Below the pieces are notes generated by a model that saw only the letters and a program-made list of their open reading frames with translations, was not told the DNA's origin and did no database searches. Source: Clostridia bacterium (GTDB lineage: Bacteria; Bacillota; Clostridia; Christensenellales; Borkfalkiaceae). Taken from it: a stretch of DNA of 64,000 nucleotides. Of the stretch, positions 1 to 8,588 are shown in pieces. The stretch lies in contig JAFVPE010000018.1 in NCBI GenBank assembly GCA_017505465.1, positions 1-64,000 on the forward strand. The letters run 5' to 3'. The translations under genes and the position numbers were made by a program. Position 1 is the stretch's first letter. Each line of letters opens with the position of its first letter.

Positions 1-83
1 CCCTTCAGTCGCTCCTCAAACTCGCCTTGATACTTCGCACCGGCAATAAGTGCGCCCATATCGAGCGAATAGATACTCTTTGG
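1..83 (-). pseudogene. Internal fragment of a ClpB/ClpC-type Hsp100 ATPase at the window edge
   Basis: The reverse complement of about 83-1 reads [19 protein letters not shown] followed by EFEERLKG. This is the segment just after Walker A of the first AAA+ domain of ClpB-type disaggregases. It continues off the left edge. Upstream of the KSIYSLD match the same frame no longer resembles Clp, and the DNA instead belongs to the zinc-ribbon gene in another frame. No start codon, ribosome site or first 200-odd residues of Clp are present, so the clp gene is 5'-truncated here. It could be a true recombination junction or an assembly join. Confidence 0.8.
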
Positions 84-411
84 AGTCGGGAATGCCAAGA
101 TCAAGATCTTCTTCCTCATCGTCAAGGTAGCTTCTCCAAGACGCGTCTTCTTTTTCGTCGTCCTCTTCTTCTACCTCTGCTTCGTACTCACTCTTCTTTT
201 TGCATTCTTCGCACATCTTTTCGCCGAGCACCATATAGTTCTCGCCGCAAATCGGGCAAAGCTCCGTTTCTTCTACGTTCTCTTCTACGTCGAAGCCGTC
301 CGCAAAAGTCTTTTCACCGCTTAACTCTTTCACGCAAACGTCGCAATATTCTTGCGTATCCGCGTCAATAAAGTTTAACTCACATCTCGGGCAAATTATA
401 TATCTCGCCAT
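16..411 (-). CDS. Small zinc-ribbon protein with acidic tail; 3' end disrupted
   Basis: The 131-residue reading frame begins [14 protein letters not shown] and has three cysteine pairs: CPRC near residue 8, CDVC near 23, then CPIC and CEEC near 52-70. This suggests two small zinc ribbons. A very acidic, probably disordered tail follows. The last 25 or so codons overlap, in a different frame, an unmistakable Clp ATPase coding segment, so the native C terminus is probably missing and the stop at 16-18 is not the original one. No enzymatic motif is visible and the function is unknown. The N-terminal assignment is secure and the 3' end is not. Confidence 0.6.
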   Translation of the reverse strand: MARYIICPRCELNFIDADTQEYCDVCVKELSGEKTFADGFDVEENVEETELCPICGENYMVLGEKMCEECKKKSEYEAEVEEEDDEKEDASWRSYLDDEEEDLDLGIPDSKEYLFARYGRTYCRCEVSRRV

Positions 412-540
412 ATTCTGATTTTCCCTCTTTCTTCGGTTTACACCTTGATTTTGCTATATTATATTAAGATTTAAGAAATTTGTAAACTGTTTTTCATATA
501 GTTTTTGAAGTTTTTAGAAAAATTTTTCATAATTTTTCAT

Positions 541-575
541 AAAAAGAGCCGCTCCATTATTTGGAGTGGCTCTTT
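541..575 (-). terminator. Intrinsic terminator of the 777-aa lipoprotein gene
   Basis: AAGAGCCGCTCC and GGAGTGGCTCTT form a 12-bp stem (one G-U) with a 7-nt loop. A T-run follows on the minus strand. Confidence 0.85.
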
Positions 576-582
576 CGTGTTT

Positions 583-2916
583 TTATTCGTTAGATTCAGC
601 TTCTTCTTCCGCCGCAGGAGCTTCCTTGTCGGCCGCTTCTTCCGCCTCTTCGTCGTCTGCGTAAACGTCGATAGACTTGTCGTCCGTGGTATCGATCTTC
701 TTACGCTTGTACGCATTCACAGTCGCTTCTTCTTCCGCTTTCTTCGCTTTCTTATTCTTGTAGTAAAGCACCGCAGGAACACCAACTGCAATTGCAACAA
801 CGAGTACAGAACCTACAACGATAAGCGCAATCGCCCAACCGGGCAAGCTTTCGTCTTCTTCCTTAACTTCTTCCTTTTCGGTGAGCAAGGAGTTCTTCCA
901 AGCGTCTTCAATAGCCGCTTCGTCTTTTGCTTTCATTTCGCCTACAAGGCCGATGAATTGGCTTTCTTTTACAAGCTCGCCGCCTTCTGCCTTAAACTTG
1001 CTTTCTATTTCCGCAAACAACTTTTCATCATACAAGTTCTTGCTTTCTTCTTCTACTGCAAGGTCGGTGCGGAAGAAATAGTTGATAAGGTTGGTTGCAT
1101 CCGTGCTCGAGCTGTATTCGCTAAGGTAATCTTTTACCGCTTGATACTTGTCTGCGTTCGCTTTCAAGTCTTCCGTCTTGCCAATCTTTGCCGCATAAAC
1201 ATAGTTATATGCTACGCCGCCGTTGCCATAAGACTGTGCGTTGGAATACATGAATACGCTCGTACCGTCGTCGAAGTTAACGAATTCGGGCTTGTACCAA
1301 GAAGAATTCCAATCGATACCCACGATTTCTACGGGTTGATATTCGCTATTTCCAAGAAGCGAGTTATACGGATCGTTTACTACACCGTTTTCCACAGACT
1401 TTTTACCCGTGTAGTTGATGCGGAAAAGGTTGTTGCCGTTCGTACCCGTACCATAGTAGTAGAGATAGTTGCCTACCGTCTTCCAAAGGGTAACGCTGGA
1501 AAGGTTACGCATCAACGCGATTTCCGTCGTTTCGCCGCCTACTACGTCCGCGCGAGTCAACGTGTTGTTCGAAAGGTAGAGATAGGTATGCTTGCGAACG
1601 TCGCCTTCCTTCTTCATAAGGAACACTGCCGTCGAGGAAGCGTTCGTCGTGTCTTTCGCAACAACGTCCACCGCTTTCACGCCTGCAAAGTTATTCTTGT
1701 TTGCCGTAATCGTATTCCACTGCGCATCTCTTTCGTTGGAAAGGTAATAAAGCGTCGTATCCGAACCGCCGTCAAGAGGGCTTCTCGTGAAATAGATACC
1801 GCCGTTTTCATAACGGCTAATCGAGTAGGTGTAACCTACGTTGTTGCCACTGTCCGCAACGTTGTCTACGTTGTATCTCGTATCGGGAGTCGCGTGATTT
1901 TTGATAAGGTCGGAGTTCGAACCTACACCGTCAAGCACAAGCGTACCAAGGTTCACGTACGGATACGTTTGGTACTTACCGAAGGAATAAGGCTTATCCT
2001 TCTTATCGTTTTCCGCCTTCTTGTTTTGCTTCTTCATCCACGCCTTATCGAAGTCGTACGTTCTGCCGCCTTCTACCGTATAGGAAGCTTCGCTCTCGTT
2101 TACAGTTGCTCTTGCGTCCGCTCTTACGGTAAAGAGTTGGTTGTACGTTTCCGAAATAGAATTATCCGCGTCTGCGTGATAGGTAACGCCCATCGTGTAG
2201 TAAACGTTGGGATCGGAAAGATCCTGCGTGTTGTAAACAATCGAGCTAGCGCCAGCAACAAGTACGGACGTTTCCTTCGTCGCGGTATTATAGGAACGGA
2301 GTTCGCTCTTACCCGTCGAAGAGTTCGTTGCTTCGTACATACAGAATACGTCGTCTAAACCGTCGTTGTTTCTGTCCACGTCTGCCACTACTACGTAACG
2401 GAACTTCGACGTGTTGCTTTCCAAACGGAAGAAGTAGGAGTCGGGCGCATCCTTGCCATCAATGCGAGCACGCTTCATATCGATGGAAGTGTTTTCAATT
2501 TCACCCTTCTTGTTCTTGTCCGTCGTAGGGGACGCATAGTAAACGTAGTCGCCATAGATAAAGATACCTGCTTCGAAGTTTTCACTCGAAACAAGAGAAG
2601 GAACTACGGTAATCGTGTTTTCATAGTTTCCATTCTTCAAATCTTCTTTGGAAATACGCATAAGCGAACCTTTCACTACGTTGCCGTAGGAGTTGTTTGC
2701 CGTGTACAATTCCTGACCGTTGATAAAGTAGACGTAATCGCCCTTTTCAACGGTGAAGCCACCGTTCGTGCCTGCTCTCACCAAAGCAGCGGCATCATAC
2801 CCCGTTACGGGATCCCCTTGATAACCCTTGTCGCTGCAAGCCGCAAGCGCAGCCGTCGAACCCAAAAGAGTCGCCGCAGCTACAATGCTCAATAATTTTT
2901 TGGTTGTTTTCCTCAT
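583..2916 (-). CDS. Large secreted lipoprotein with C-terminal membrane anchor
   Basis: The 777-aa protein has a lipoprotein signal peptide: a basic start, a hydrophobic core and lipobox L24-A25-A26-C27. The long extracellular body carries repeated G-D-Y-V-Y-Y/F segments (for example GDYVYFINGQELY and GDYVYYASP), reminiscent of DUF5050-like beta-propeller surface proteins. Near residues 685-712 there is a second hydrophobic helix followed by KNKKAKK and an acidic tail. The mature protein should therefore be tethered at both ends, by lipid at the N terminus and by a helix at the C terminus with its tail in the cytoplasm. An AAGGAG site precedes the ATG. A duplicated 146-bp element lies 46 bp upstream. 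No catalytic motif is recognised; the role may be envelope sensing or structural, which is inference. Confidence 0.85.
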   Translation of the reverse strand: MRKTTKKLLSIVAAATLLGSTAALAACSDKGYQGDPVTGYDAAALVRAGTNGGFTVEKGDYVYFINGQELYTANNSYGNVVKGSLMRISKEDLKNGNYENTITVVPSLVSSENFEAGIFIYGDYVYYASPTTDKNKKGEIENTSIDMKRARIDGKDAPDSYFFRLESNTSKFRYVVVADVDRNNDGLDDVFCMYEATNSSTGKSELRSYNTATKETSVLVAGASSIVYNTQDLSDPNVYYTMGVTYHADADNSISETYNQLFTVRADARATVNESEASYTVEGGRTYDFDKAWMKKQNKKAENDKKDKPYSFGKYQTYPYVNLGTLVLDGVGSNSDLIKNHATPDTRYNVDNVADSGNNVGYTYSISRYENGGIYFTRSPLDGGSDTTLYYLSNERDAQWNTITANKNNFAGVKAVDVVAKDTTNASSTAVFLMKKEGDVRKHTYLYLSNNTLTRADVVGGETTEIALMRNLSSVTLWKTVGNYLYYYGTGTNGNNLFRINYTGKKSVENGVVNDPYNSLLGNSEYQPVEIVGIDWNSSWYKPEFVNFDDGTSVFMYSNAQSYGNGGVAYNYVYAAKIGKTEDLKANADKYQAVKDYLSEYSSSTDATNLINYFFRTDLAVEEESKNLYDEKLFAEIESKFKAEGGELVKESQFIGLVGEMKAKDEAAIEDAWKNSLLTEKEEVKEEDESLPGWAIALIVVGSVLVVAIAVGVPAVLYYKNKKAKKAEEEATVNAYKRKKIDTTDDKSIDVYADDEEAEEAADKEAPAAEEEAESNE

Positions 2917-2962
2917 TTATAAGGACTCCTTAAATATAGATGTAATCATCTTAATGCGCACC

Positions 2963-3254
2963 TTAAAAGACATTCGAGTGCAAAACGGAGCAAGCTGCAA
3001 GCAAGACAAAGAGAACGAGGCTTCCCGACGGGCGTGTACTGTGCGTACACGAGCAAGGGAAATGCAGTTCGACGCAGTATTGCGCCGCAGAATCTCCGTT
3101 TTCTGACATTAAAAGACATTCGAGTGCAAAACGGAGCAAGCTGCAAGCAAGACAAAGAGAACGAGGCTTCCCGACGGGAGTGTACTGTGCGTACACGAGC
3201 AAGGGAAATGCAGTTCGACGCAGTATTGCGCCGCAGAATCTCCGTTTTCTGACA
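2963..3254. repeat. Tandem duplication of a 146-bp hairpin-containing element
   Basis: Copy 1 is 2963-3108 and copy 2 is 3109-3254. They differ at one base (GACGGGCGTG versus GACGGGAGTG). Each unit has outer inverted arms AAAACGGAG/CTCCGTTTT, an inner TTCCC/GGGAA pair and a central GTGTAC-N5-GTACAC hairpin. Small open frames inside (to 3106 and to 3252) are by-products of the repeat and not genes. The units fill most of the 459-bp gap between the lipoprotein gene and the next gene. A diverged relative occurs near 52.4 kb. Confidence 0.9.
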
Positions 3255-3375
3255 TTAAGAGATAATATTAACGCATATTCTATTATAGCCTAAATTGTCA
3301 AGGAAAGCAATCGAAAATACCTCGCTTTTCGCTATTTTTGCTTGAAATTTTTTATATTTTTGGAGGTTTTTAACT

Positions 3376-3630
3376 ATGGAACCCTTCGGGTTGCTCAATT
3401 TACTCTCGGCACTGCTCCCCAAAACGCAAGAAACTCCGTCCGCCGCCCCGAAAAACACCCCCGAAAACGGGGAAATTCCCAAAGAAAAAACGGACGATTC
3501 CACGGCGCAAACGCCGTTACAAGCTCCTGCGCAAACCCCTTCCTCGCCGCCGCCCACTCCGCCGAGCAACGCTTGTTTAGAATTTCTCGATAGGCATGAC
3601 GAGCGTGTAAAACGGACGAAAAAGCAGTAA
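3376..3630 (+). CDS. Small proline-rich hypothetical protein
   Basis: The 84-aa frame starts MEPFGLLNLLSALLP and has a Pro/Thr/Glu-rich low-complexity middle (about residues 18-62). It ends in a charged tail, EFLDRHDERVKRTKKQ. A good TGGAGG ribosome site lies 9 nt before the ATG, and a strong terminator follows immediately. These two signals make it a credible gene despite its size. The N-terminal hydrophobic stretch is short and could be an amphipathic membrane-binding helix. No family is recognised. Confidence 0.6.
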   Translation: MEPFGLLNLLSALLPKTQETPSAAPKNTPENGEIPKEKTDDSTAQTPLQAPAQTPSSPPPTPPSNACLEFLDRHDERVKRTKKQ

Positions 3631-3658
3631 AAAGACGGGTTTTTCACCCGTCTTTTCC
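3630..3658. terminator. Bidirectional terminator between convergent genes
   Basis: AAAAGACGGG and CCCGTCTTTT form the stem with a short TTTTTCA loop, and T-runs lie on both strands. It serves the small plus-strand gene and the beta-propeller gene. Confidence 0.85.
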
Positions 3659-3677
3659 CTATATTTGCTTTGCTTTT

Positions 3678-5693
3678 TTACGCCGTTTCGCCTACGTCCG
3701 TTTGTTGCGGAAGCTGCACCACCGTCATTCCCATATAGCTATCCACCATATAGAAATATCCGTCGATAAGCACCGCTCTCGTTTCGTCCATACACGTGAT
3801 GCCTACGTTCTCTTTTCTCATCAAAACGGAAAGAGTTTCTTTCTCGCTGTCAAATTCCCAAAGAATATAGCAGTACGGATTTTCTTCCGCTTTATAATCG
3901 TACACCGCCATACCGATCAAGCCCTCGTCACGGTTGATATAATACGCCTTGTAGTCGGTAGGGAAGCTTGCGCTCATCGTATACGAGCAAACGCTTTCCA
4001 CCTTCGTTTCCGTTTCCTTGTAAATTTCAAGCTTTAATTCGTTGTCCCAACTAGAATTTCCGCCGTAGCCAATGCCGAGCAGATACCCGTCCGTAAAGTT
4101 GACAAGGGAGCTTGAATACCCTTCGATCACGCCCGTGTCCACAGAGGGAATATTCGTCGGGTCGGTAAGGTCAAACGCGTACACGGGGTCGGTGAACGTA
4201 ACGATTTGCGCAGTACAAACGTATGCCTTCACACCGTCGAAACGCACCGATTCCACCGTTTCGTTGTCGGGCGCAAAGCCCACCACTTGCCCTACCGTTT
4301 CAAAGTCGGACAAGCGTACGCAGTATAAACTTGCGTTGCTTGCGCTGTACGTGGAATCCGTCGTCGTCACCACGCGGAGCATACCCTCGTATTCGTCCAT
4401 ACTATACTGATTTTTTACCCAACCTTCTACCTCAAAGGAGCCCTTCATTTCCAAGCCGTCCCCTGCGTAGGAAACGCAGGAAATTTCCGTCATATTCACG
4501 TAGTCCAAGCGGACGTGCTTGTCGCCGACTTCCCTGCCTTCGGTGTGAGAACGAGTCAAGAAAATATTTTCTTTCGATACGTAAATTTGGTTGGAATAGC
4601 CAAGGAACGCCGTGCTTCCGTCCACCGCCAAGGTCGCTTGGTCGATCTCGTATACCGTCGTATATCTTTCGGAAACGGTGTCGTCGGGACAAATTACGTC
4701 AACGCCGTCCACGCATTCCATATTGCCTGCCGTTCCATAATGAGGAACGTACGTCTTGGGATCGTTGTAGTCATATTTGCGTTGAATAGAATAATTGTTG
4801 ACAAGCAAAATTTTGCCGTCCACCATACGCGAGGAAACATAGTCGCCTCGGAAATACTGCCTTTCCCCCTTTTCTACGATTTTTGCAGGGTTGGATACGT
4901 CGAGATTGATAAGCGCCGTATAAACGTTCGATGAAATGACGCAACGAGCAAGAACGGTAACCGTATTTCCGTCTGCGGAAAGATACATTTCCGTTGCCCC
5001 TTGGAGCTTATCGTTTTGGAATTGACCGTTTTCCTTGGATTTTACCAAGACGTGTCCCACGCGATACGGCTCTGGTTGGGATTGAACAATATCGTATATG
5101 TCTAAATAAAACTGATTGCCGTACGACGCGAGATAGAAAATATATTTGTCCGTGCGTTTGAGAAGATCCCCTTCGATAACGCCTGCTACTTGGTTGTCGG
5201 TGCTTTCTACGTATTCGCCGTTTTCGCCCGATACGCCCGATTCGGGTACGTCGCCTTCGAAAATCATATCCGAATCCGACATACTACCGCCCATCATGTC
5301 GCCGCCCACGGCAGCATTCTTATCTGCCGCTCCACAGCCGATAGAGAACGAGCCGATGCCGTCGATAAAGTTATTCCACTCCGTCGACCATTTTTCGTAA
5401 CGGTTTTTGTAGTGGGGGGTATTCTCTTCCACGTAGTGCTGCTTTTCGATGTGCTTGATAACGTGCAGGTATTCGTTGCCTGCATACTGCGTTTCGATTT
5501 GCGCCATGTGGTCGGTGGGATCGCCTATGGGATAGGGAGTGAACAGCACCGCCGCCGATACGCCGACAAACGCCGCCATAAACGCCGCGCAGCCGCAAGG
5601 AATCACCGTTCCGAGCAAAATTTTACGTTTTTTCGTTTTGATTTTATCCGCTTTTTTAAGTATATTATCCGTTCTTTGTTTATACGTCTTCAT
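3678..5693 (-). CDS. Membrane-anchored beta-propeller protein, probable partner of ECF sigma factor
   Basis: The 671-aa protein has a short basic cytoplasmic N terminus and one membrane helix (about residues 27-52). Its large extracellular C-terminal part matches the secreted beta-propeller family (Beta_propel) around the segment TDNQVAGVIEGDLLKRTD and the following blades. The start overlaps the 3' end of the upstream sigma-factor gene by 14 bp, so the two are translationally coupled. In many Clostridia this pair is adjacent, with the membrane protein in the anti-sigma position. Whether this one binds the sigma factor is inference, since no ZAS-type zinc motif is present in its short cytoplasmic segment. 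Confidence 0.85.
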   Translation of the reverse strand: MKTYKQRTDNILKKADKIKTKKRKILLGTVIPCGCAAFMAAFVGVSAAVLFTPYPIGDPTDHMAQIETQYAGNEYLHVIKHIEKQHYVEENTPHYKNRYEKWSTEWNNFIDGIGSFSIGCGAADKNAAVGGDMMGGSMSDSDMIFEGDVPESGVSGENGEYVESTDNQVAGVIEGDLLKRTDKYIFYLASYGNQFYLDIYDIVQSQPEPYRVGHVLVKSKENGQFQNDKLQGATEMYLSADGNTVTVLARCVISSNVYTALINLDVSNPAKIVEKGERQYFRGDYVSSRMVDGKILLVNNYSIQRKYDYNDPKTYVPHYGTAGNMECVDGVDVICPDDTVSERYTTVYEIDQATLAVDGSTAFLGYSNQIYVSKENIFLTRSHTEGREVGDKHVRLDYVNMTEISCVSYAGDGLEMKGSFEVEGWVKNQYSMDEYEGMLRVVTTTDSTYSASNASLYCVRLSDFETVGQVVGFAPDNETVESVRFDGVKAYVCTAQIVTFTDPVYAFDLTDPTNIPSVDTGVIEGYSSSLVNFTDGYLLGIGYGGNSSWDNELKLEIYKETETKVESVCSYTMSASFPTDYKAYYINRDEGLIGMAVYDYKAEENPYCYILWEFDSEKETLSVLMRKENVGITCMDETRAVLIDGYFYMVDSYMGMTVVQLPQQTDVGETA

Positions 5694-6237
5694 AAGAAAC
5701 TCCTTCCTTTATAAGCAATTCTTTTAAGGCTGCCTTTGCCCTTGCAAGGAGATTATACACTTGCTTTTTCGTGCGCCTCACGACTTTGCAAACGTCCTCC
5801 ACGGAATAGTCCTCAAAGTAGGTGAGATATAGAACTTCTTCATATTGTGAAGGGAGCTGCTGCATACATCTGTAAAGCGCACGGTTGTTCGCACGGCGGA
5901 CGACGTCTTTTTCCGCCGATTGCCCCACGAGAACGTTTTCCAAGTCGGACATGGGAATGTTCTTTTTATGTAAGCGCAAGTAGTCCAAGGCTTTGTTTCG
6001 TACGATTTTATAAAGGTACGCGCGGAGATTTTCGCAATCTGAAAAACGCTTGCGCCTTAAAATTAAGGATACAAACGCGTCCTCGGTTACGTCCTCCGCA
6101 ATAGCGGAATCCTTTACGAAACAGTAGGCAAACCGAACGAGCCTGTCGCTGTACAAGCAAACGAGCTCTTCGATAGCGCTATTGTCGCCTTGCAGAAAAT
6201 GGTTATAAAATTGTAATCCGTTATCCTTGTTGGGCAT
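5680..6237 (-). CDS. ECF-type RNA polymerase sigma factor
   Basis: Starting at MPNKDNGLQF the protein is 185 aa. Region 2 is visible as EELVCLYSDRLVRFAY and AEDVTEDAFVSLILRR, with the region 2.4-like NLRAYLYKIVRNKALDYLR. Region 4 is LPSQYEEVLYLTYFEDYS through VYNLLARAKAALKELL. The ATG at 6237 is preferred over one 21 nt upstream because AGAGAGGTGAG lies at ribosome-site distance from it and overlaps the upstream candidate. The gene is first in a two-gene unit with the beta-propeller protein, the usual arrangement for an envelope-stress regulator. The target regulon cannot be told from this window. Confidence 0.9.
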   Translation of the reverse strand: MPNKDNGLQFYNHFLQGDNSAIEELVCLYSDRLVRFAYCFVKDSAIAEDVTEDAFVSLILRRKRFSDCENLRAYLYKIVRNKALDYLRLHKKNIPMSDLENVLVGQSAEKDVVRRANNRALYRCMQQLPSQYEEVLYLTYFEDYSVEDVCKVVRRTKKQVYNLLARAKAALKELLIKEGVSYEDV

Positions 6238-6467
6238 AGATCTCACCTCTCTTTGCACTTATATAACGTACGGGAAAGAGATTTTACTCACTAAAATTTG
6301 GAAATTGTTGAAAAATTTTTCAACGCCGTAACCCCACCTCTCGAACCGCGAAAATGCGAGCCGTTCAAGCGCGCACGGCTTTACCGCAGGAAGTTTACTT
6401 GGCGTAAGAGCAAGGGAAAACGTAAGCGCAACGCCGAAATGCGACGTATATGCGCCGTTCATAAGAA

Positions 6468-6502
6468 AAAAAGAAACGCACCGCAAGGGTACGTTTCGTT
6501 TT
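6468..6502 (-). terminator. Terminator of rplM-rpsI
   Basis: GAAACGCACC and GGGTACGTTTC pair around a GCAA loop. The minus-strand transcript continues CGTTTCTTTTTTT. Confidence 0.75.
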
Positions 6503-6507
6503 TTTCA

Positions 6508-6921
6508 TTATCTCTTCGAGAATTGAGGAGCGCGGCGAGCTTTCTTCAAGCCGTACTTCTTTCTTTCCTTTGCACGAGGGTCTCTCGTAAGGAATCCTTC
6601 TGCTTTAAGAGCAGAACGGCTGTTTTCTTCTGCTTCGAGCAATGCGCGCGCAACACCAAGACGGATAGCGCCTGCTTGGCCCGTGTAACCGCCGCCGATT
6701 ACGTTTACGATGATATCGTATTTGGATTCAACACCCAACAAAACGATGGGTTGTTTAACGATGTATTGAAGAGTACCTTGAGGGAAGTAATCTTCGAAAG
6801 CGCGGTCGTTAATCACGATCGTACCGTTGCCACCGGGAATAAGACGTACGCGGGCAATAGCCTTCTTTCTTCTACCCGTACCCCAGAATTGAAGCTTCTT
6901 TTTAACGTTTGCTTTAGCCAT
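6508..6921 (-). CDS. rpsI: 30S ribosomal protein S9
   Basis: The 137-aa protein has the S9 signatures [14 protein letters not shown] near the N terminus and [20 protein letters not shown] in the middle. It ends in the conserved basic tail [15 protein letters not shown], which reaches the ribosomal P site. It lies 15 bp downstream of rplM on the same strand, the standard bacterial L13-S9 operon. The gene is of normal length with no oddity. Confidence 0.98.
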   Translation of the reverse strand: MAKANVKKKLQFWGTGRRKKAIARVRLIPGGNGTIVINDRAFEDYFPQGTLQYIVKQPIVLLGVESKYDIIVNVIGGGYTGQAGAIRLGVARALLEAEENSRSALKAEGFLTRDPRAKERKKYGLKKARRAPQFSKR

Positions 6922-6936
6922 AATTCTCTACTCTCC

Positions 6937-7368
6937 TTAATAAACCTTGAGTTCTTCGGGCTTTTGTGCTGCGTGGTTGTGTTCAGCGCCCTTATAAACT
7001 TTGAGCTTTTTAAGCATAGCTCTGCCAAGGCTGTTCTTGGGCAACATACCCTTTACTGCTTCGTAAACAGCAAGGTCGCTCTTTTCAGCCATCATTTTCT
7101 TATAGGAAATTTCCTTCAAACCGCCGATGTAGCCGGTATGATATCTGTAGAATTTGTTTTCCAACTTCTTACCGGTCAATACAGCTTTGTCCGTATTGAT
7201 GATGATTACGAAATCACCGGTGTCAACGTTGGGAGTGTAGGTGGGTTTGTTCTTACCGCGAAGTACGGAAGCAACACGGCTTGCAAGACGACCCATAGGA
7301 ACGCCTGCCGCGTCAACAACGTACCATTTTCTTTCAACCGTTTCGGCCTTAGCCATATAGGTTTTCAT
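6937..7368 (-). CDS. rplM: 50S ribosomal protein L13
   Basis: The 143-aa protein has L13 hallmarks: [36 protein letters not shown] and [22 protein letters not shown]. It is the first gene of the rplM-rpsI operon. A sigma-A-type promoter lies 127 bp upstream of the ATG, leaving a structured leader of about 120 nt. L13 is known in several bacteria to repress its own operon; here that is only a possibility suggested by the leader. Confidence 0.98.
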   Translation of the reverse strand: MKTYMAKAETVERKWYVVDAAGVPMGRLASRVASVLRGKNKPTYTPNVDTGDFVIIINTDKAVLTGKKLENKFYRYHTGYIGGLKEISYKKMMAEKSDLAVYEAVKGMLPKNSLGRAMLKKLKVYKGAEHNHAAQKPEELKVY

Positions 7369-7490
7369 AATATGTTACTCCTTGTTTCGTGTATATTTTT
7401 CTTTTAGGTTGCGTGGAGCTTTGCCCATTGAAAATCCGTTCAACTAACGGGGAAAAACAGTATTTTCAAGGGGTTTCCCCCATCTCGCCT
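7369..7490 (-). promoter_or_regulatory. Structured 5' leader of rplM-rpsI, possible L13-type autoregulatory leader
   Basis: Between the promoter and the rplM start the minus-strand transcript holds GGGGGAAACCCC, a CCGTT-N5-AACGG hairpin and GGGCAAAGCTCCACGCAACC, then the AAGGAG ribosome site. The position and length suit an r-protein leader. The fold is not proven and no match to the described L13 leader could be tested. Confidence 0.4.
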
Positions 7491-7494
7491 ATTT

Positions 7495-7523
7495 ATTGTA
7501 GTATGAAAAGAAATTTAAGTCAA
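7495..7523 (-). promoter_or_regulatory. Sigma-A-type promoter of rplM-rpsI
   Basis: On the minus strand: TTGACT, 17-bp spacer, TACAAT. Confidence 0.75.
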
Positions 7524-7723
7524 GCTGTTTTGAGCGTACTTTTTGAACTTTTTTTATTTTTTTTGAAAAATTTTTTATTTTAGTTATCAACAATGCGAAA
7601 TGTGGCTTTTTCCTTGTTTTTTTAAGGCTTTTCGCCCCTTTCAAGCTTTCCCCCGTCGGATATAAATGTGGATAACTCAAAAACCCAAGTTTGCTTTTTC
7701 GCGGGCGCGTATACGTATATATA
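7524..7723. other. AT-rich intergenic stretch with one isolated DnaA box
   Basis: This is the rest of the 435-bp gap between rplM and the aquaporin gene. It is T-rich and has no coding potential. A perfect DnaA box, TGTGGATAA, lies at 7667-7675, far from the box clusters at 18 and 28 kb. Nothing else is recognised. Confidence 0.6.
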
Positions 7724-7725
7724 GG

Positions 7726-7757
7726 AAAACGCGGCTTTCGTTTCCGAAAACCGCGTC
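7726..7757 (-). terminator. Terminator of the aquaporin gene
   Basis: On the minus strand GACGCGGTTTTCGG and CGAAAGCCGCGTTTT form a long stem around AAA, followed by T-rich sequence. Confidence 0.8.
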
Positions 7758-7804
7758 TTGTTTGTTATGTACAATCACAAAAACGTAAAATTATTCGTTA
7801 TTGA

Positions 7805-8527
7805 TTATTCCGCTTTTGCTTCCTTCTTGGACGAAAGAATCTTCCAAACGATTGCCGCAAGCGCCGCGCCAGCGAGAGGGCCAACGATGAAAATCCAAAC
7901 CTGTGCAAGACCAGTTACGTCGCCGCTAAACGCATAAACGATAGCAGGGCCGATACTTCTTGCAGGGTTTACGGACGTACCCGTAAGACTCGTGCCGATA
8001 AGGTGAACGAGCGTCAATGCGCCGCCGATAACAAGACCGGTTACGCTCGAATTTTCGCTCTTGGACGTAACACCGAGAATTGCAAGCACGAAGATAAACG
8101 TAAGGATAAGTTCAACAATAACACTCACGAGCATAGCGGTGATATCGGAATCAAAACTCCAAATCGCTTGCACGCCGCCGATACCGTTTACGCAACCTAC
8201 GATATTTTCCCAACCGCCTGCGAACAACGCAACAACCATCGCGCCAAAGAACGCGCCGACGATTTGCGCCAAAACGTAGCCGATGAAATCCTTAAAGGAC
8301 ATCTTCTTGCTAATGAGCATTGCCAAGGAAACCGCAGGGTTGATATGACAGCCCGAGATATTCCCAATCGAATACGCCATTGCAACGATAACCAAACCGA
8401 AGGTTACGGACGTAGCCGCTTTACCTGCCGCGTCTGCACAGCCAACAACCGCCGCCACACCGCAAGCAATCGCTACAAGCACGAACGTACCGATAAATTC
8501 GGCAAGGTATTTTTTCCAATTTGCCAT
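7805..8527 (-). CDS. aqpZ: Aquaporin Z-type water channel (MIP family)
   Basis: The 240-aa protein has six hydrophobic segments and the two half-helix signatures, HINPAVSLA (NPA at 63-65) and SVNPARSIGP (NPA at 187-189). The selectivity-filter residues read Phe43, His175, Thr184 and Arg190. These correspond to the Phe/His/Thr/Arg set of E. coli AqpZ rather than the Gly/Phe set of glycerol facilitators, so water selectivity is likely. It is a single-gene transcript with its own promoter and terminator, and a GGAGG site precedes the ATG. Confidence 0.93.
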   Translation of the reverse strand: MANWKKYLAEFIGTFVLVAIACGVAAVVGCADAAGKAATSVTFGLVIVAMAYSIGNISGCHINPAVSLAMLISKKMSFKDFIGYVLAQIVGAFFGAMVVALFAGGWENIVGCVNGIGGVQAIWSFDSDITAMLVSVIVELILTFIFVLAILGVTSKSENSSVTGLVIGGALTLVHLIGTSLTGTSVNPARSIGPAIVYAFSGDVTGLAQVWIFIVGPLAGAALAAIVWKILSSKKEAKAE

Positions 8528-8588
8528 AATGATAATACCTCCACAATATTACTCTATTATAATATAACGAAAGGACTCCGTTACGTGC

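Noticed and set aside
505..2358. 617-codon open frame on the plus strand
   Set aside because: It is antisense to the lipoprotein gene, with Arg/Val/Phe-rich composition typical of a shadow frame and no ribosome site.
2828..3252. Small open frames within the 146-bp repeat
   Set aside because: Their sequence is dictated by the repeat, they appear on both strands, and they lack ribosome sites.
7667..7675. Single perfect DnaA box upstream of aqpZ as an origin signal
   Set aside because: One 9-mer is expected by chance or as a lone regulatory site. No cluster or AT-rich melting element is attached.
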